A stretch of DNA of 64,000 nucleotides from an uncultured Methanobrevibacter sp. (GCF_947170395.1 NZ_CAMVTE010000003.1:1-64000), one strand, 5' to 3'; numbered from the stretch's first letter, positions 43,339 to 53,442 are shown. Program-made: numbers and translations. The notes: a model not told the origin generated them from the sequence alone.

Positions 43339-44169
43339 GTGATAAAGATGAGTTGTTATAAATACTGGGGAACAATTGAAGAAATTGCAAATAAACTCTC
43401 AAGTTATGGGGACTTGGACAAATACGGAGACTCGGCACTTGATAATGTTAATATCGATGAAATCATTGAAATTTTAGACGAAGTTGAAATCATAGCTCAC
43501 GATAAAGAAATCGATTTTGACTCAGCAAAACACATTCTTGATGATGAAAAGATGAACAAGGCACTGAAGCTGATTCGTAAATTCTACGTTTATATTGGTG
43601 CAAGACTGGAAACCGAAAACGCATTAAAAATTCTGGAATCAGACAATCCTACAGAAACACTAGATTCATTTCATTTTTATGAAAGATACATCGGATTAAT
43701 CAATAACGAAAGCCAATTGGCAAAATTCAATGAAAACAAAACCTTCGTGTTTTTAGGAAGCGGACCACTTCCACTGACTTTAATTATGTTCAACAAGGTC
43801 TATGGATGTAAATGTATCGGAATAGAACAGCAGGAAGAAGTGGCGGACCTCTCAAGAAAAGTATTGAAAAGATTAGGTCTTGACAATGATATAAAAATCA
43901 TTACAGGTGATGAAAATTCAATAGCTGATCTTGAATATGATATCCTAATGGTTGCAGCACTTGCCGAGCCAAAAGAAAGAGTATTTGCAAACATCTGGGA
44001 GTTCATAGATGAAAAAACACCTCTGATTTACAGAACATATACCGGAATGAGAGCCATATTATATGCTCCTGTTTTGGAAAAGGACACACGAGGATTCCAC
44101 AAAGAGGTTATGGTGCTTCCAACCGGAAAAACAAATAACACCTCAGTTTTAATTAGAAAAATAGTATAG
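43339..44169 (+). CDS. Archaeal nicotianamine synthase-like protein
   Basis: FVFLGSGPLPLTLIMFNKVYGCKCIGIEQ; NAS-like DSFHFYERYIGLINNE. Confidence 0.85.
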   Translation: MIKMSCYKYWGTIEEIANKLSSYGDLDKYGDSALDNVNIDEIIEILDEVEIIAHDKEIDFDSAKHILDDEKMNKALKLIRKFYVYIGARLETENALKILESDNPTETLDSFHFYERYIGLINNESQLAKFNENKTFVFLGSGPLPLTLIMFNKVYGCKCIGIEQQEEVADLSRKVLKRLGLDNDIKIITGDENSIADLEYDILMVAALAEPKERVFANIWEFIDEKTPLIYRTYTGMRAILYAPVLEKDTRGFHKEVMVLPTGKTNNTSVLIRKIV

Positions 44170-44448
44170 CAGTTATTAAAGTTTAGGAGAACAACTTTAA
44201 TAACCACTCAAAGAGAGTTCCAACCCTAATCTAAGATAGGTTCCTGAGGAGGGAAATATGGTTATGATTACTTTCATGACTTTACGAAAGATAATTCTTT
44301 AAATTATCTTTCTAACATTAGTAATTTTCATACTAATCTTAGAAAAACAACTGAAAGACAGAAAGTAAATAGTTATAATCTAACTATTTACTTGATTGTA
44401 TGGCATATAATAATTGAGTGTTCCATATAAATTATCAGTTACTGATAA
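44165..44448 (-). ncRNA. Putative structured ncRNA (hairpin-dense intergenic element); orientation inferred
   Basis: Perfect stems 44172-44183/44193-44204, 44286-44296/44302-44312, 44363-44375/44381-44393, 44431-44438/44442-44449; minus-strand TATA-like CATTTATATGG about 44474-44484. Confidence 0.4.
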
Positions 44449-44824
44449 TCTATACTATAATAACAAGTAATAACCATATAAATGTTATTAAATAAATATA
44501 CTCCTAAATGCTTGTTAAATAACTAATTAAAAGCGAATCAAGAGTTATAGTGAATACCTAGACAAATTAACAAAAAATAAGATAAATAAGAAACGTATAA
44601 TACTTTATTTAAAAAAAGTAATACAAAGTAAAATTAATCAAAAGCAGTTAATTCAAACAAAAAAATCATTAAATAGCTGATTTATGTTATAAATAATAAA
44701 AAATTTTATATTTAATAATTAACCTTTTTCTATTGTGGAATTACTTAAAAAAAACTTAAAGTGATGAAAATAAAAAAGTAATACTTTTTATAAAAATAAT
44801 ACTACTTATTCCCATCTCACCAAC

Positions 44825-45202
44825 TTATAAATCTTCAAGTTCATTTAGAATATATTTTTTTAGGACTTCAACTGCCTTTTCGCCGTCATCATCCAGTCTT
44901 ACAGCATCAAGTGGATTTAAATCATAAGTTTTAACGACCGCATCGGCAGAAATATTTTTAACTGCATCCACATCTTTTTCCTTTAAAATTACAGACGCAC
45001 AGTCATCAGCGCAACCAGTTATTGTAACTATTTTTGCATCCTCCAAAATCGGTGCGCAATTGTTTGGCTGGGCAGAGTATTCAGTAATGCATGATGCAAC
45101 AATATTATCATTTTCCAGGGCCAGCTCAACACAGGCTGCCCTTACAACCAAACCAAGCGGACTCAATCCGCTACATGAAACTAAAGCTATTTTATCATTC
45201 AT
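44825..45202 (-). CDS. DGC-domain / putative zinc-binding protein
   Basis: ALVSCSGLSPLGLVVRAAC, ITGCADDCAS. Confidence 0.65.
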   Translation of the reverse strand: MNDKIALVSCSGLSPLGLVVRAACVELALENDNIVASCITEYSAQPNNCAPILEDAKIVTITGCADDCASVILKEKDVDAVKNISADAVVKTYDLNPLDAVRLDDDGEKAVEVLKKYILNELEDL

Positions 45203-45936
45203 TTTCTCACCATTCTATCATATCTTTTTTTAACTTTATCATGACCTCTTTTGTATAACGGACATTTTAAAATGCATTCACTACAGCCCTCCCTGTGGGC
45301 AGTACAGACTTTCCTTAAAACTTTTTCATCCTCATCAAAAGCGTTTTCAGGGCATCTTTCAATGCAGACCCCACATGTTCTGCAGAAATCTTTGACCCAC
45401 AGCATGTCATTTTCCTTTTTGAAAGGCAAATTGTCAATTGATGTATGAATCATGAAAAAGCTATTGTTTAAACCGTCTTTAAAATAACACATATTATTCC
45501 GGGTTATAACACAGTCATTTGACTGCATTGCAATTGATCTTAAACTCAAACTGTCATCCAATGGATGTATCAAATCTGCCTTAAAACCATTTTTTCTTAA
45601 AAAATCGGCAAATTCATAAATGTGCACGCCGTATTCCTGAAATTCCATATCCATCTTCTTTCCCTTTTCACGGGATGGTGGCATGTTCAATATATCCTCG
45701 CCCATTAAAAATTTAAATATCAACACATTATCAATATCAGTGTTAAATTCCTTTTTAAAATCATCAGATAATTTAGAATAGCTTATTCCCGTAAAATTAT
45801 GGCTGTGAACCAGTTGTATTAATTCATCAAGCAAGTCCTGAGCAATTTCTCTTTTGGGATTTTCAGGATTTTCTATTTTATAAAAATCAGGAAGAGGTTT
45901 ATGGTATCTAAACCCCTCAAAATTCACTTCAATCAT
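45199..45936 (-). CDS. 4Fe-4S double-cluster protein (reductive dehalogenase/QueG-like C-terminal ferredoxin module)
   Basis: CRTCGVCIERCPENAF ... CSECILKCPLYK. Confidence 0.7.
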   Translation of the reverse strand: MIEVNFEGFRYHKPLPDFYKIENPENPKREIAQDLLDELIQLVHSHNFTGISYSKLSDDFKKEFNTDIDNVLIFKFLMGEDILNMPPSREKGKKMDMEFQEYGVHIYEFADFLRKNGFKADLIHPLDDSLSLRSIAMQSNDCVITRNNMCYFKDGLNNSFFMIHTSIDNLPFKKENDMLWVKDFCRTCGVCIERCPENAFDEDEKVLRKVCTAHREGCSECILKCPLYKRGHDKVKKRYDRMVRK

Positions 45937-47105
45937 TTTCTTAAAGCTTCAACAGCTTTTGGGAACTCCTGGCAGAATACTTTAATTTCTTCTGTTGGAA
46001 TGGAGAAACTTATACGCAAGTATCTGTCTCCAAAGTCTTCAGAAGTGTATTCACCTTCCCTTGTAAACAGTTTTTTCTCAATCAGATAATTTGACATCTC
46101 CTTCGGATTGATTCCGGCACCGGACAAGTCAATAACCATCATGTTTGCATCAGACGGATAAACCGGCAAAAACACACCTTCAATCGGTTCAATCATTTCG
46201 CTGATTAGCCTTTGGTTTTCAAAGCATGTTTCCCTCATATCTTCAAACCATTCAGGCTTTGATTTCAAACCTGCAATTGCACCATATTGGGATATGATAT
46301 TCACACCCAAGTCATTAACTACAGCATTTTTGATGGCATCAATTATAGGTTTTGATGAGATTACACCACCTATTCTTAAACCTGCCATTCCGAAAATCTT
46401 TGAAAAGCTGTAGATTGTCAATGTCTGGCCAGGAGCATAGTTTTCCACCAGGAAATGTTCGCGTGCGAAATCCTTGTAGGTAATGTCATGCAATAAGTAT
46501 AAGTCGTTTTCCTTTGCAATCTCTGCAAATTCTTTAAGCTCTTCTTCTGTGTATGAGGAACCGAGCGGGTTTAAAGGATCGATTAAAATAACCATACGAG
46601 TATTTTCATCCATGTTCTCACGCAACAGTTTTGGAGTCAGCTTATAGTCATTTTCTTCAAAGTATATCGGAACGTACCTTACTTCACCGGCGAAACGGTT
46701 TGCAAAGTCTCCGATGATGAAGTATCCCGGATCAGATAAGATTACATTATCTTCAGGCTCCAGAAGCGCCTGCATACATAAGTATAGGGATTCAGTTGCA
46801 CCTGATGTCAACAGAACTTCCAGATCTTTGAAGTCCAAATCATCCAAAATCAGCTGTTTTAACTCGGAAAATCCTTCAGGGGCAGGATATTTGCAATATG
46901 TCTTTTGTCTGATTGCATCAATCATAGCATCAGATATAATATCTCCATGTAAATGGTTGGTATTCTGACCCATCCAGATCATGTCTTCATCCATATACAT
47001 GTCTTCAAAAAAGTCATTTGCACATTCATAGCCTTCCGGAGGCACCCTTTCAGTTTTTTGAAACTTCTTTTTAGGGTTTTTAATATCAAAATCCTTATCC
47101 CTCAT
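45933..47105 (-). CDS. Class I/II pyridoxal phosphate-dependent aminotransferase
   Basis: SGATESLYLCMQALLEPED, YSFSKIFGMAGLRIGG PLP Lys motif. Confidence 0.85.
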   Translation of the reverse strand: MRDKDFDIKNPKKKFQKTERVPPEGYECANDFFEDMYMDEDMIWMGQNTNHLHGDIISDAMIDAIRQKTYCKYPAPEGFSELKQLILDDLDFKDLEVLLTSGATESLYLCMQALLEPEDNVILSDPGYFIIGDFANRFAGEVRYVPIYFEENDYKLTPKLLRENMDENTRMVILIDPLNPLGSSYTEEELKEFAEIAKENDLYLLHDITYKDFAREHFLVENYAPGQTLTIYSFSKIFGMAGLRIGGVISSKPIIDAIKNAVVNDLGVNIISQYGAIAGLKSKPEWFEDMRETCFENQRLISEMIEPIEGVFLPVYPSDANMMVIDLSGAGINPKEMSNYLIEKKLFTREGEYTSEDFGDRYLRISFSIPTEEIKVFCQEFPKAVEALRK

Positions 47106-47159
47106 AATATCACACAATTCCAAAGTAAATATTTATTATTAATTATTTATAAAAGTAAC

Positions 47160-47864
47160 CTAACTTATTCCCCTTGAAGTAATGGAAAACATTGCCTGCT
47201 TTCCTTCGGGAATGCTTCTGTGACGTATTAATGTGGCAACGCGCTTGTTTACCTCATCGCCACGTTCAAGCTGAATTATAACCTTGCTCCAGTACTGCAG
47301 GATTGTTCCGCCTACAGCCCTTATGTCATTGTTTCCCTCATCGTCAAAGGCGTTGTAAATCTGATTTGTCAAAACAACAGCAACATCATATCTGCGGGCA
47401 ATTTTGGAGAGGATTCCCATCTGCTTACCCAGTTCCTTGTTTAATTTTGATGATTTCATATCATCAACACGGTAGAGTGCAACAGCCGAATCCAGAACAA
47501 TCAAATCCACATCTGTGTGGTTTTTTCTAAGCCATACTTCAATTGCCTTCAGATTATCGTTCTGCTCTAAAAAATTAGTCGGTTCAAAAACTATAATGTT
47601 ATTAGCCACATTTGAAAAATCAGGTCCTGAAATCTGTTTGATTCTGTCAATGGATATTCCGCCTTCAGTGTCAATGTATATTGCTTTTCTGTTGTTTTTA
47701 GCAACATTGACAGCCAGAGTTAATGTTATATTACTCTTACCAGAACTTGGCGGTCCGAATATTTGAGTTATCACACCTTTTTCAAAACCTCCACCCAAAA
47801 GAGCATCCAGAGAAGAGTTGGATGGAATTTTATGATTATCCTCAAAATTAGCTAATACTTTCAT
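47160..47864 (-). CDS. radB: DNA repair and recombination protein RadB
   Basis: FGPPSSGKSNITLTLA; RecA-like, short. Confidence 0.9.
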   Translation of the reverse strand: MKVLANFEDNHKIPSNSSLDALLGGGFEKGVITQIFGPPSSGKSNITLTLAVNVAKNNRKAIYIDTEGGISIDRIKQISGPDFSNVANNIIVFEPTNFLEQNDNLKAIEVWLRKNHTDVDLIVLDSAVALYRVDDMKSSKLNKELGKQMGILSKIARRYDVAVVLTNQIYNAFDDEGNNDIRAVGGTILQYWSKVIIQLERGDEVNKRVATLIRHRSIPEGKQAMFSITSRGIS

Positions 47865-47926
47865 GATACAATATTGATTTTTATAAAATATATAAGTTAA
47901 TGGCGGAAATCAAATTTCCAATGGAA

Positions 47927-48508
47927 TTATTTCCTTATTATTTTAGGGTTTCTAGAAGTCAAATCAATTATTTTTGAAGGATGATTGGAATTCAGCTCAC
48001 CAACATCAATAACCAAATCCACACCACATCCCAGCTGATTTAAAATTTCTTCGGGAGTGGATAAAACCTCTTCATCTGAAAGATTTGCGCTGGTTGTGGT
48101 TATCGGAAAAATACTGGCCAATCTGCATGCAATCCGATTGTCGGGCACTCTTACCCCAACATAGCGAGACCCGCTTGTTACAGCCCTGGGAACTATTTTC
48201 CTTTTGTCCAAAATGAATGTGTAGGGACCCGGAAGATGGCTTTTAATGATTTGCTTTTGTGAAATTGACAGTTTTGCAACCAGACCGATAGCTTCGATGT
48301 CTGAAACCAGAATTGACAATGGCTTAAGCAAACTTCTATTTTTTATCTCAAAAACTCTTTTAACAGCCTTATTGTCAAATATATTGGCGCCTAACCCATA
48401 AACAGTATCGGTGGGATATAAAACAACACCTCCGCCAGCCAATACATCAATGGCTTCAGCAATTATCTTTTCATCAATTTCATCAGTTCTTGTTTTCAGC
48501 ACTTTCAT
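47927..48508 (-). CDS. Threonylcarbamoyl-AMP synthase (Sua5/YrdC)
   Basis: GGVVLYPTDTVYGLGANIFD, KNRSLLKPLSILV. Confidence 0.9.
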   Translation of the reverse strand: MKVLKTRTDEIDEKIIAEAIDVLAGGGVVLYPTDTVYGLGANIFDNKAVKRVFEIKNRSLLKPLSILVSDIEAIGLVAKLSISQKQIIKSHLPGPYTFILDKRKIVPRAVTSGSRYVGVRVPDNRIACRLASIFPITTTSANLSDEEVLSTPEEILNQLGCGVDLVIDVGELNSNHPSKIIDLTSRNPKIIRK

Positions 48509-48544
48509 TTAAATTTATATTGGATAAGATATCTAATATAAATT

Positions 48545-49111
48545 ATGCTTCAAAGTTTAAGACCACTTTTAACAAAAATACTGAATCCGCTTGCAAAGCA
48601 TTTGAATATTAATCCGAACATTGTAACTGTAATATCTCCTTTTGTCGCCGTTCTTGCGGCCTATGGTTTTGCAAACCATATGCTGATTTTGGGAACTGCT
48701 GCAATACTGATGTCAGGATTTCTGGACGTTGTGGACGGAGCAGTTGCAAGATACCATGAAAGGTCATCCAAATTCGGAGCGTTTCTCGACTCAACAATGG
48801 ACCGCTTTGCCGATGCAATAATCTATATCGGAATAATATTTGGAGGATACTGCGACTGGTTTGTCGGAATTCTGGCGATTCACTCTGCAATTTGCGTCAG
48901 CTACGTTAGAGCAAGAGCCGAATCACAGGGAGTTGACTGCAGTATTGGAATAGCTGAAAGAGCTGTTCGGATGATTATCCTTATGATTGGAGCATTGATC
49001 GGATATTTCGCCGGAGACATTTACTTTACATATATAATTTACATCCTAGTTGTACTGTCATACTTTACCGTGGCTCAAAGAATATTACACGTTTGGAGGC
49101 AATTGAAATGA
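48545..49111 (+). CDS. Archaetidylinositol phosphate synthase-like CDP-alcohol phosphatidyltransferase
   Basis: DVVDGAVARYHERSSKFGAFLDSTMDR (DGxxAR...GxxxDxxxD). Confidence 0.88.
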   Translation: MLQSLRPLLTKILNPLAKHLNINPNIVTVISPFVAVLAAYGFANHMLILGTAAILMSGFLDVVDGAVARYHERSSKFGAFLDSTMDRFADAIIYIGIIFGGYCDWFVGILAIHSAICVSYVRARAESQGVDCSIGIAERAVRMIILMIGALIGYFAGDIYFTYIIYILVVLSYFTVAQRILHVWRQLK

Positions 49112-49350
49112 GTGAACTTGAAAGTCCCGAAAAAATAGCAAAAGACATTGCAAAACTTGAAAGAAACCTGAATCAGGTAGCTGACATTACCTTTGAAGGA
49201 AAGGAAAAAGAGGTATATGACAGGGCCGTTGATTACTGGAACGATTCAAAATATTACCTTGAAAAAGGGGATATGAGGACTGCATTCGGATGTATCGAAT
49301 ACAGCCATGGACTTTTGGATGCTTTAAGGATGATTCATGGAATCATCTAA
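49108..49350 (+). CDS. DUF357-family small protein
   Basis: AVDYWNDSKYYLEKGDMRTAFGCIEYSHGLLDALR. Confidence 0.85.
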   Translation: MSELESPEKIAKDIAKLERNLNQVADITFEGKEKEVYDRAVDYWNDSKYYLEKGDMRTAFGCIEYSHGLLDALRMIHGII

Positions 49351-49549
49351 TTTGCTCCCTCAACTCTTTTTATTTCAATGATTAATTTGTCGAATCGTAT
49401 GAGTTGTCAAAATTTTTTTGACAGCTGAATTTACCTTCAGCTTGAACTTATGTAATTTTTGCACAAGTTGAATCTTTAATTAAGTCACCACCATCAAAAA
49501 ATATTGCGAAAAAAAAGCTTAAAAAAAAATAGTAAAAGTAAAATTGAAA

Positions 49550-50248
49550 TTATACATCAATTTTACTGTTTATCAAAGATTCATCACCGGCAGATATTAT
49601 CTCACCATCCAAAACTTCAATAACTCTGTCTGCAAGTTTGGCCACATCCATATCATGAGTTACAATTATCAAAGTTACATTTTTATCTTTGTGCAAATCG
49701 ATTAGAAGCTTAAGGATTTTGCTACTTGTCTTTGAATCCAGTGATCCTGTTGGTTCATCTGCCAATATTATTGATGGTTCATTGGCAAGTGCTCGGGCAA
49801 TTGCAACTCTCTGACGTTCACCGCCGGACAGTTTGTTGGGAAGGATATCTGCCTTGTCCTCAAGTCCGACATCACCGAGCAGTTTCAAGGCCTTGTCTTT
49901 CATCTCTCCTGATGACATCTTTTGAGTATACATCGGGATTTCAATGTTTTCACGAACGGAAATGTTTGGAATCAGGTTGTGCAGCTGGAAGATGAATCCA
50001 ATTTTTTCACCTCTAAACTCATTTAACTTTTTAGAAGTTCTTAAATCATGACCCGCAACATTAATTGAACCGGAATCCGGAACGTCAAGTGCACCGAGCA
50101 TATTCAGCAGTGTTGATTTACCGGATCCTGACGGTCCGATAATTGACACGAATTCTCCATCTTTGATTGTGAGGCTGACCCCGTTTAGAGCCTTGATTTT
50201 ACCGTCTTCATAGCTTTTATATAGATCTTTTATTTCCACAGCATTCAT
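49550..50248 (-). CDS. ABC transporter ATP-binding protein (MacB/LolD type)
   Basis: GPSGSGKSTLLNMLGALD, LSGGERQRVAIARAL. Confidence 0.9.
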   Translation of the reverse strand: MNAVEIKDLYKSYEDGKIKALNGVSLTIKDGEFVSIIGPSGSGKSTLLNMLGALDVPDSGSINVAGHDLRTSKKLNEFRGEKIGFIFQLHNLIPNISVRENIEIPMYTQKMSSGEMKDKALKLLGDVGLEDKADILPNKLSGGERQRVAIARALANEPSIILADEPTGSLDSKTSSKILKLLIDLHKDKNVTLIIVTHDMDVAKLADRVIEVLDGEIISAGDESLINSKIDV

Positions 50249-50257
50249 CTTCTCACC

Positions 50258-51367
50258 TCACTCGTACCTCAATGCTTCTGTCGGAGGCAATTTCATTGCC
50301 TTGATTGCAGGATAAAGACCTCCTATGATTCCAACCACAATAGCTATTGAAAATGCCTGGATAAATATCTTAGGTGTAAACAGCGGGCTGATTCCCATTT
50401 GCGGACCTAAAAGAGTGCATGCTGCAAATCCGATTACAGAACCTATGATTGCTGAGACGATTGTAATCACTAATGATTCGCCGACAATCATGGTTAAAAT
50501 TTTCTTATTTGACCATCCGACAGCTTTTAACACTCCGATTTCACGAGTTCTCTCAAACACTGACATCAGCATTGTGTTTATGATGCCGAGACCTCCAACA
50601 ACAATAGCAAGAAGGGATATTGCCCATGTGGATGCCTGAAGCATGTTCAGCATATCTCCCATCTGCTGCATTTCCATGACTGATGTTATTGTTGCAATAT
50701 CATCACCGTAAAGTTCATCAATCTTATCTGCAACTGCCTGAGGGTCTTCGCCTTTCTTGACTTTAACGTAGATGTTTGATATTGAATCCTCATCATCCAT
50801 CAGGTCCCCAACCTTGGAAATTGATGTGAAAACGCCGCCGGCCATGTTCTGGTCACCGGTTTCATAGATTCCCACGATTTCGAATTCCTCGCCGTCTATC
50901 TTGATGTTGTCTCCGACTTTATAGTTATTGTCTTCAGCATATATTTCACCTAAAATTGCTTCTGAAGCATTGTCCTTGAAGATTCTTCCTTCCTTCATGG
51001 AAATATCCGCCAGAGTAGTTCCTTCAGGATCAATTCCTATCAAAGTATTCATATAGTCATCACCGACCGAAGTCAGGACAACGTAAATAGGATATGCCTC
51101 CTCAACTCCTGAAACATTAGCAATTTTTTCTGTCCAGTTTGCATCGATGGTGTTGGTTCCGTAAGCCGAATCCCCAGTTTCCTTACCTGAAATTGAAAAG
51201 TCGGCACCTCCCGCATGAATTGTATCTTCAAAGGTATTGACTAACCCATCTGTGATTCCACCAAGAGCAACTATCACTATAATTCCAATTGCAATTCCTA
51301 CAATCGCCAGAATTGCACTGTTCTTTCTCCTGAATGGATTTTTAAGAATAAATTTTAAAAATGACAT
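50258..51367 (-). CDS. ABC transporter permease (MacB/FtsX type)
   Basis: FERTREIGVLKAVGWSNKKI; N-terminal TM and periplasmic domain. Confidence 0.88.
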   Translation of the reverse strand: MSFLKFILKNPFRRKNSAILAIVGIAIGIIVIVALGGITDGLVNTFEDTIHAGGADFSISGKETGDSAYGTNTIDANWTEKIANVSGVEEAYPIYVVLTSVGDDYMNTLIGIDPEGTTLADISMKEGRIFKDNASEAILGEIYAEDNNYKVGDNIKIDGEEFEIVGIYETGDQNMAGGVFTSISKVGDLMDDEDSISNIYVKVKKGEDPQAVADKIDELYGDDIATITSVMEMQQMGDMLNMLQASTWAISLLAIVVGGLGIINTMLMSVFERTREIGVLKAVGWSNKKILTMIVGESLVITIVSAIIGSVIGFAACTLLGPQMGISPLFTPKIFIQAFSIAIVVGIIGGLYPAIKAMKLPPTEALRYE

Positions 51368-51419
51368 AATACTAAATAGTATTGTAATATATAAATAACT
51401 AATTACGCCATCTACCAAG

Positions 51420-51680
51420 ATGCAAAAAACGGGTGTTGAAATGCATAAGCAGACTTTGATTGAAAATATTGATAAGATACATACGACTGAAATGGGAATT
51501 GGAAGAATTCAGAAGAACCTGGAAATTACAGACGAGCCAGTGAGCTACTGCATTTCCAAATTAAAGCAGGAAAATTCTGTTGTTAGTAAAGAAGGCAAAA
51601 ATTACTATGTTGATGTTGATGACTGCATAATAACCATAAATTCAAGCAGTTTTACAATAATAACTGCTCATAAAAAATAA
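51420..51680 (+). CDS. DUF3781-family protein
   Basis: IDKIHTTEMGIGRIQKNLEI ... NYYVDVDDCIITINSSSFTIITAHK. Confidence 0.75.
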   Translation: MQKTGVEMHKQTLIENIDKIHTTEMGIGRIQKNLEITDEPVSYCISKLKQENSVVSKEGKNYYVDVDDCIITINSSSFTIITAHKK

Positions 51681-51727
51681 TTTTAATAAAAAAAGTAAAA
51701 AAGAAGAGATTAAAAATCTCTTTAAAT

Positions 51728-52822
51728 CTAATCCATATCTTCAAATCTGGATTCTAATTTTTCCATTACACCAGGAAGTGAAGTGTATTCCATTTCTTCA
51801 GCAGGTAATCTGTGAGGTTCGAATGGACCGTGTCTTCTGATGTAAGTTGCGATTTTAGCAGCTTGTTCACGGGTTGGGTCGAATGCAGGATCATCGAATA
51901 AGTCGACTGGTCCGATTAATTCACCGTTAGCTACTTGGAAACCTAATCCTACTACTCTAGGTGGTCCGTCAAATCTGATTGGGTTTGCTTCCATTTCAGA
52001 TACAGGCATCATTGGACCGTTGTGGGATCCTCTCATCCATCCACTTACCATGTGTGGGAATGCAAATGGATCTACACATTCACCGTTTGCAGGGAAACCA
52101 GATTGTGCTCTTACGATACATACTGGGTCGTCTTTACCGACGTATTCTCCAGCCATTAAGTTTAATCTTTCGGTACTTATTGCAGCTGCGATTTCACCGT
52201 TTTTCTTCCATACTCTTTTGATTACGTATCTTCCGGTGGAACCGATTAATGCAAGCAAGTCGTACATTTCTTCAGGACAGTTTAAGATAACTTTTCTGTG
52301 TTCGATTACATCGAATACTTCAAATTTGAATCCATCGTGTAATGATGGGTCGATTACAAGACCTGCAGTGTTGAATGGATCTGCAAACATTCTGAATACT
52401 GGCAAGTTGAATGCACCAGGTTCGGTTTTGTCACAGCAGAATACTAAAACAGGATCAGATGGTCTTTCTTCGAATTCCATTTCTGCTACACCAGGACCCA
52501 TACCTTTGATGTTACCAGAGAAAGTATCAGATAATAAGTCTTGACCTGCACCGTATAATTTTAATTCACGTGCTCTTTCAGTAGCTTTCATGAATGCATC
52601 ATATGCGGTTTTGTGTACTTCTTCGTTTTCTTCCCCTTTATCGTGGGTCATGATTAAGTCTATGTCGTCTCCGCAACGGGAGATATAGTAATCTTTTAAG
52701 ATATCGGTTTCTAAAGCTTCGTTTAAAACTTCATCACAGATATCCATTAATTCAGGGTGTGCGACACAGTGTCCGGACACACTTCCAATATCAGCTTTAA
52801 TTACACTAACAGTAGTTTTCAT
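51728..52822 (-). CDS. fbp: Fructose-1,6-bisphosphate aldolase/phosphatase
   Basis: MKTTVSVIKADIGSVSGHCVAHPELM; GHCVAHP, ARELKLYGAGQDLLSDTFSGNIKGMGPG. Confidence 0.95.
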   Translation of the reverse strand: MKTTVSVIKADIGSVSGHCVAHPELMDICDEVLNEALETDILKDYYISRCGDDIDLIMTHDKGEENEEVHKTAYDAFMKATERARELKLYGAGQDLLSDTFSGNIKGMGPGVAEMEFEERPSDPVLVFCCDKTEPGAFNLPVFRMFADPFNTAGLVIDPSLHDGFKFEVFDVIEHRKVILNCPEEMYDLLALIGSTGRYVIKRVWKKNGEIAAAISTERLNLMAGEYVGKDDPVCIVRAQSGFPANGECVDPFAFPHMVSGWMRGSHNGPMMPVSEMEANPIRFDGPPRVVGLGFQVANGELIGPVDLFDDPAFDPTREQAAKIATYIRRHGPFEPHRLPAEEMEYTSLPGVMEKLESRFEDMD

Positions 52823-53111
52823 TTTAATAACCTCAAAATAGTAAATTAATATTTACTAGACATTTGTTATTTTTGATTTGCATACTATTTAATTATTGTT
52901 GTCTTAAATATCATAATACTTAAAAAAAGGATACTTTTCATGCCCCCCCCATTATTTTATAGGATCATGGTTATGCCAACTTTCAATGTTTTAAGGCAAA
53001 AAACCGGAAAATATTATATTACATACTTGTCATGAAGCAGACAGTGAATTTGATAATGGAAATGGTATGCATTTTTCTTCATTAGCTGAAGTTTATATAA
53101 CTTGGAAATGT

Positions 53112-53283
53112 TTGAACCTCTCCGGCTTAAAGAAGCTGGAGAATTCTTGCACAAAAATGTTAAATACTTACAGACACATAAACATTTAGTGAAAGATTGG
53201 AAGGTAAAAACCTTTTAGAGGTTCAGCCTACAAGTCCTTGTCGCCGCAGGTGACGACTTTCCATAATTCATTATGGTCAATTA
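53112..53283 (-). mobile_element. Relic right end of an IS200/IS605-type element with omegaRNA-like scaffold
   Basis: Terminal hairpin CTCCAGCTTCTTTAAGCCGGAG followed by AGGTTCAA; internal hairpins CCATAAT/ATTATGG and GTCGCC/GGTGAC; 8-bp pairing GAACCTCT(53114-53121)/AGAGGTTC(53217-53224). Confidence 0.5.
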
Positions 53284-53299
53284 GGTGGCTGTAGGTTCT

Positions 53300-53442
53300 T
53301 CATTCTTCATATACCCTTTTTATACTTTTGTTTTGAATTAAATCTATGAATTCGCTATTGTCTCGTTCTACACTTTGAAAAATGGACCCTGCCATTATAT
53401 CAGCCATTGGCAAACCGCTGTAATGAATTGAATTAGTCTGCC
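53300..53442 (-). pseudogene. 3' remnant of a DUF3800-like gene
   Basis: Translates RQTNSIHYSGLPMADIMAGSIFQSVERDNSEFIDLIQNKSIKRVYEE*, resembles the LADIIAGA C-terminal signature. Confidence 0.5.

Noticed and set aside
52943-52950. C8 homopolymer as a phase-variation switch
   Set aside because: Not inside or just upstream of any intact ORF; only noted as part of the degraded interval.
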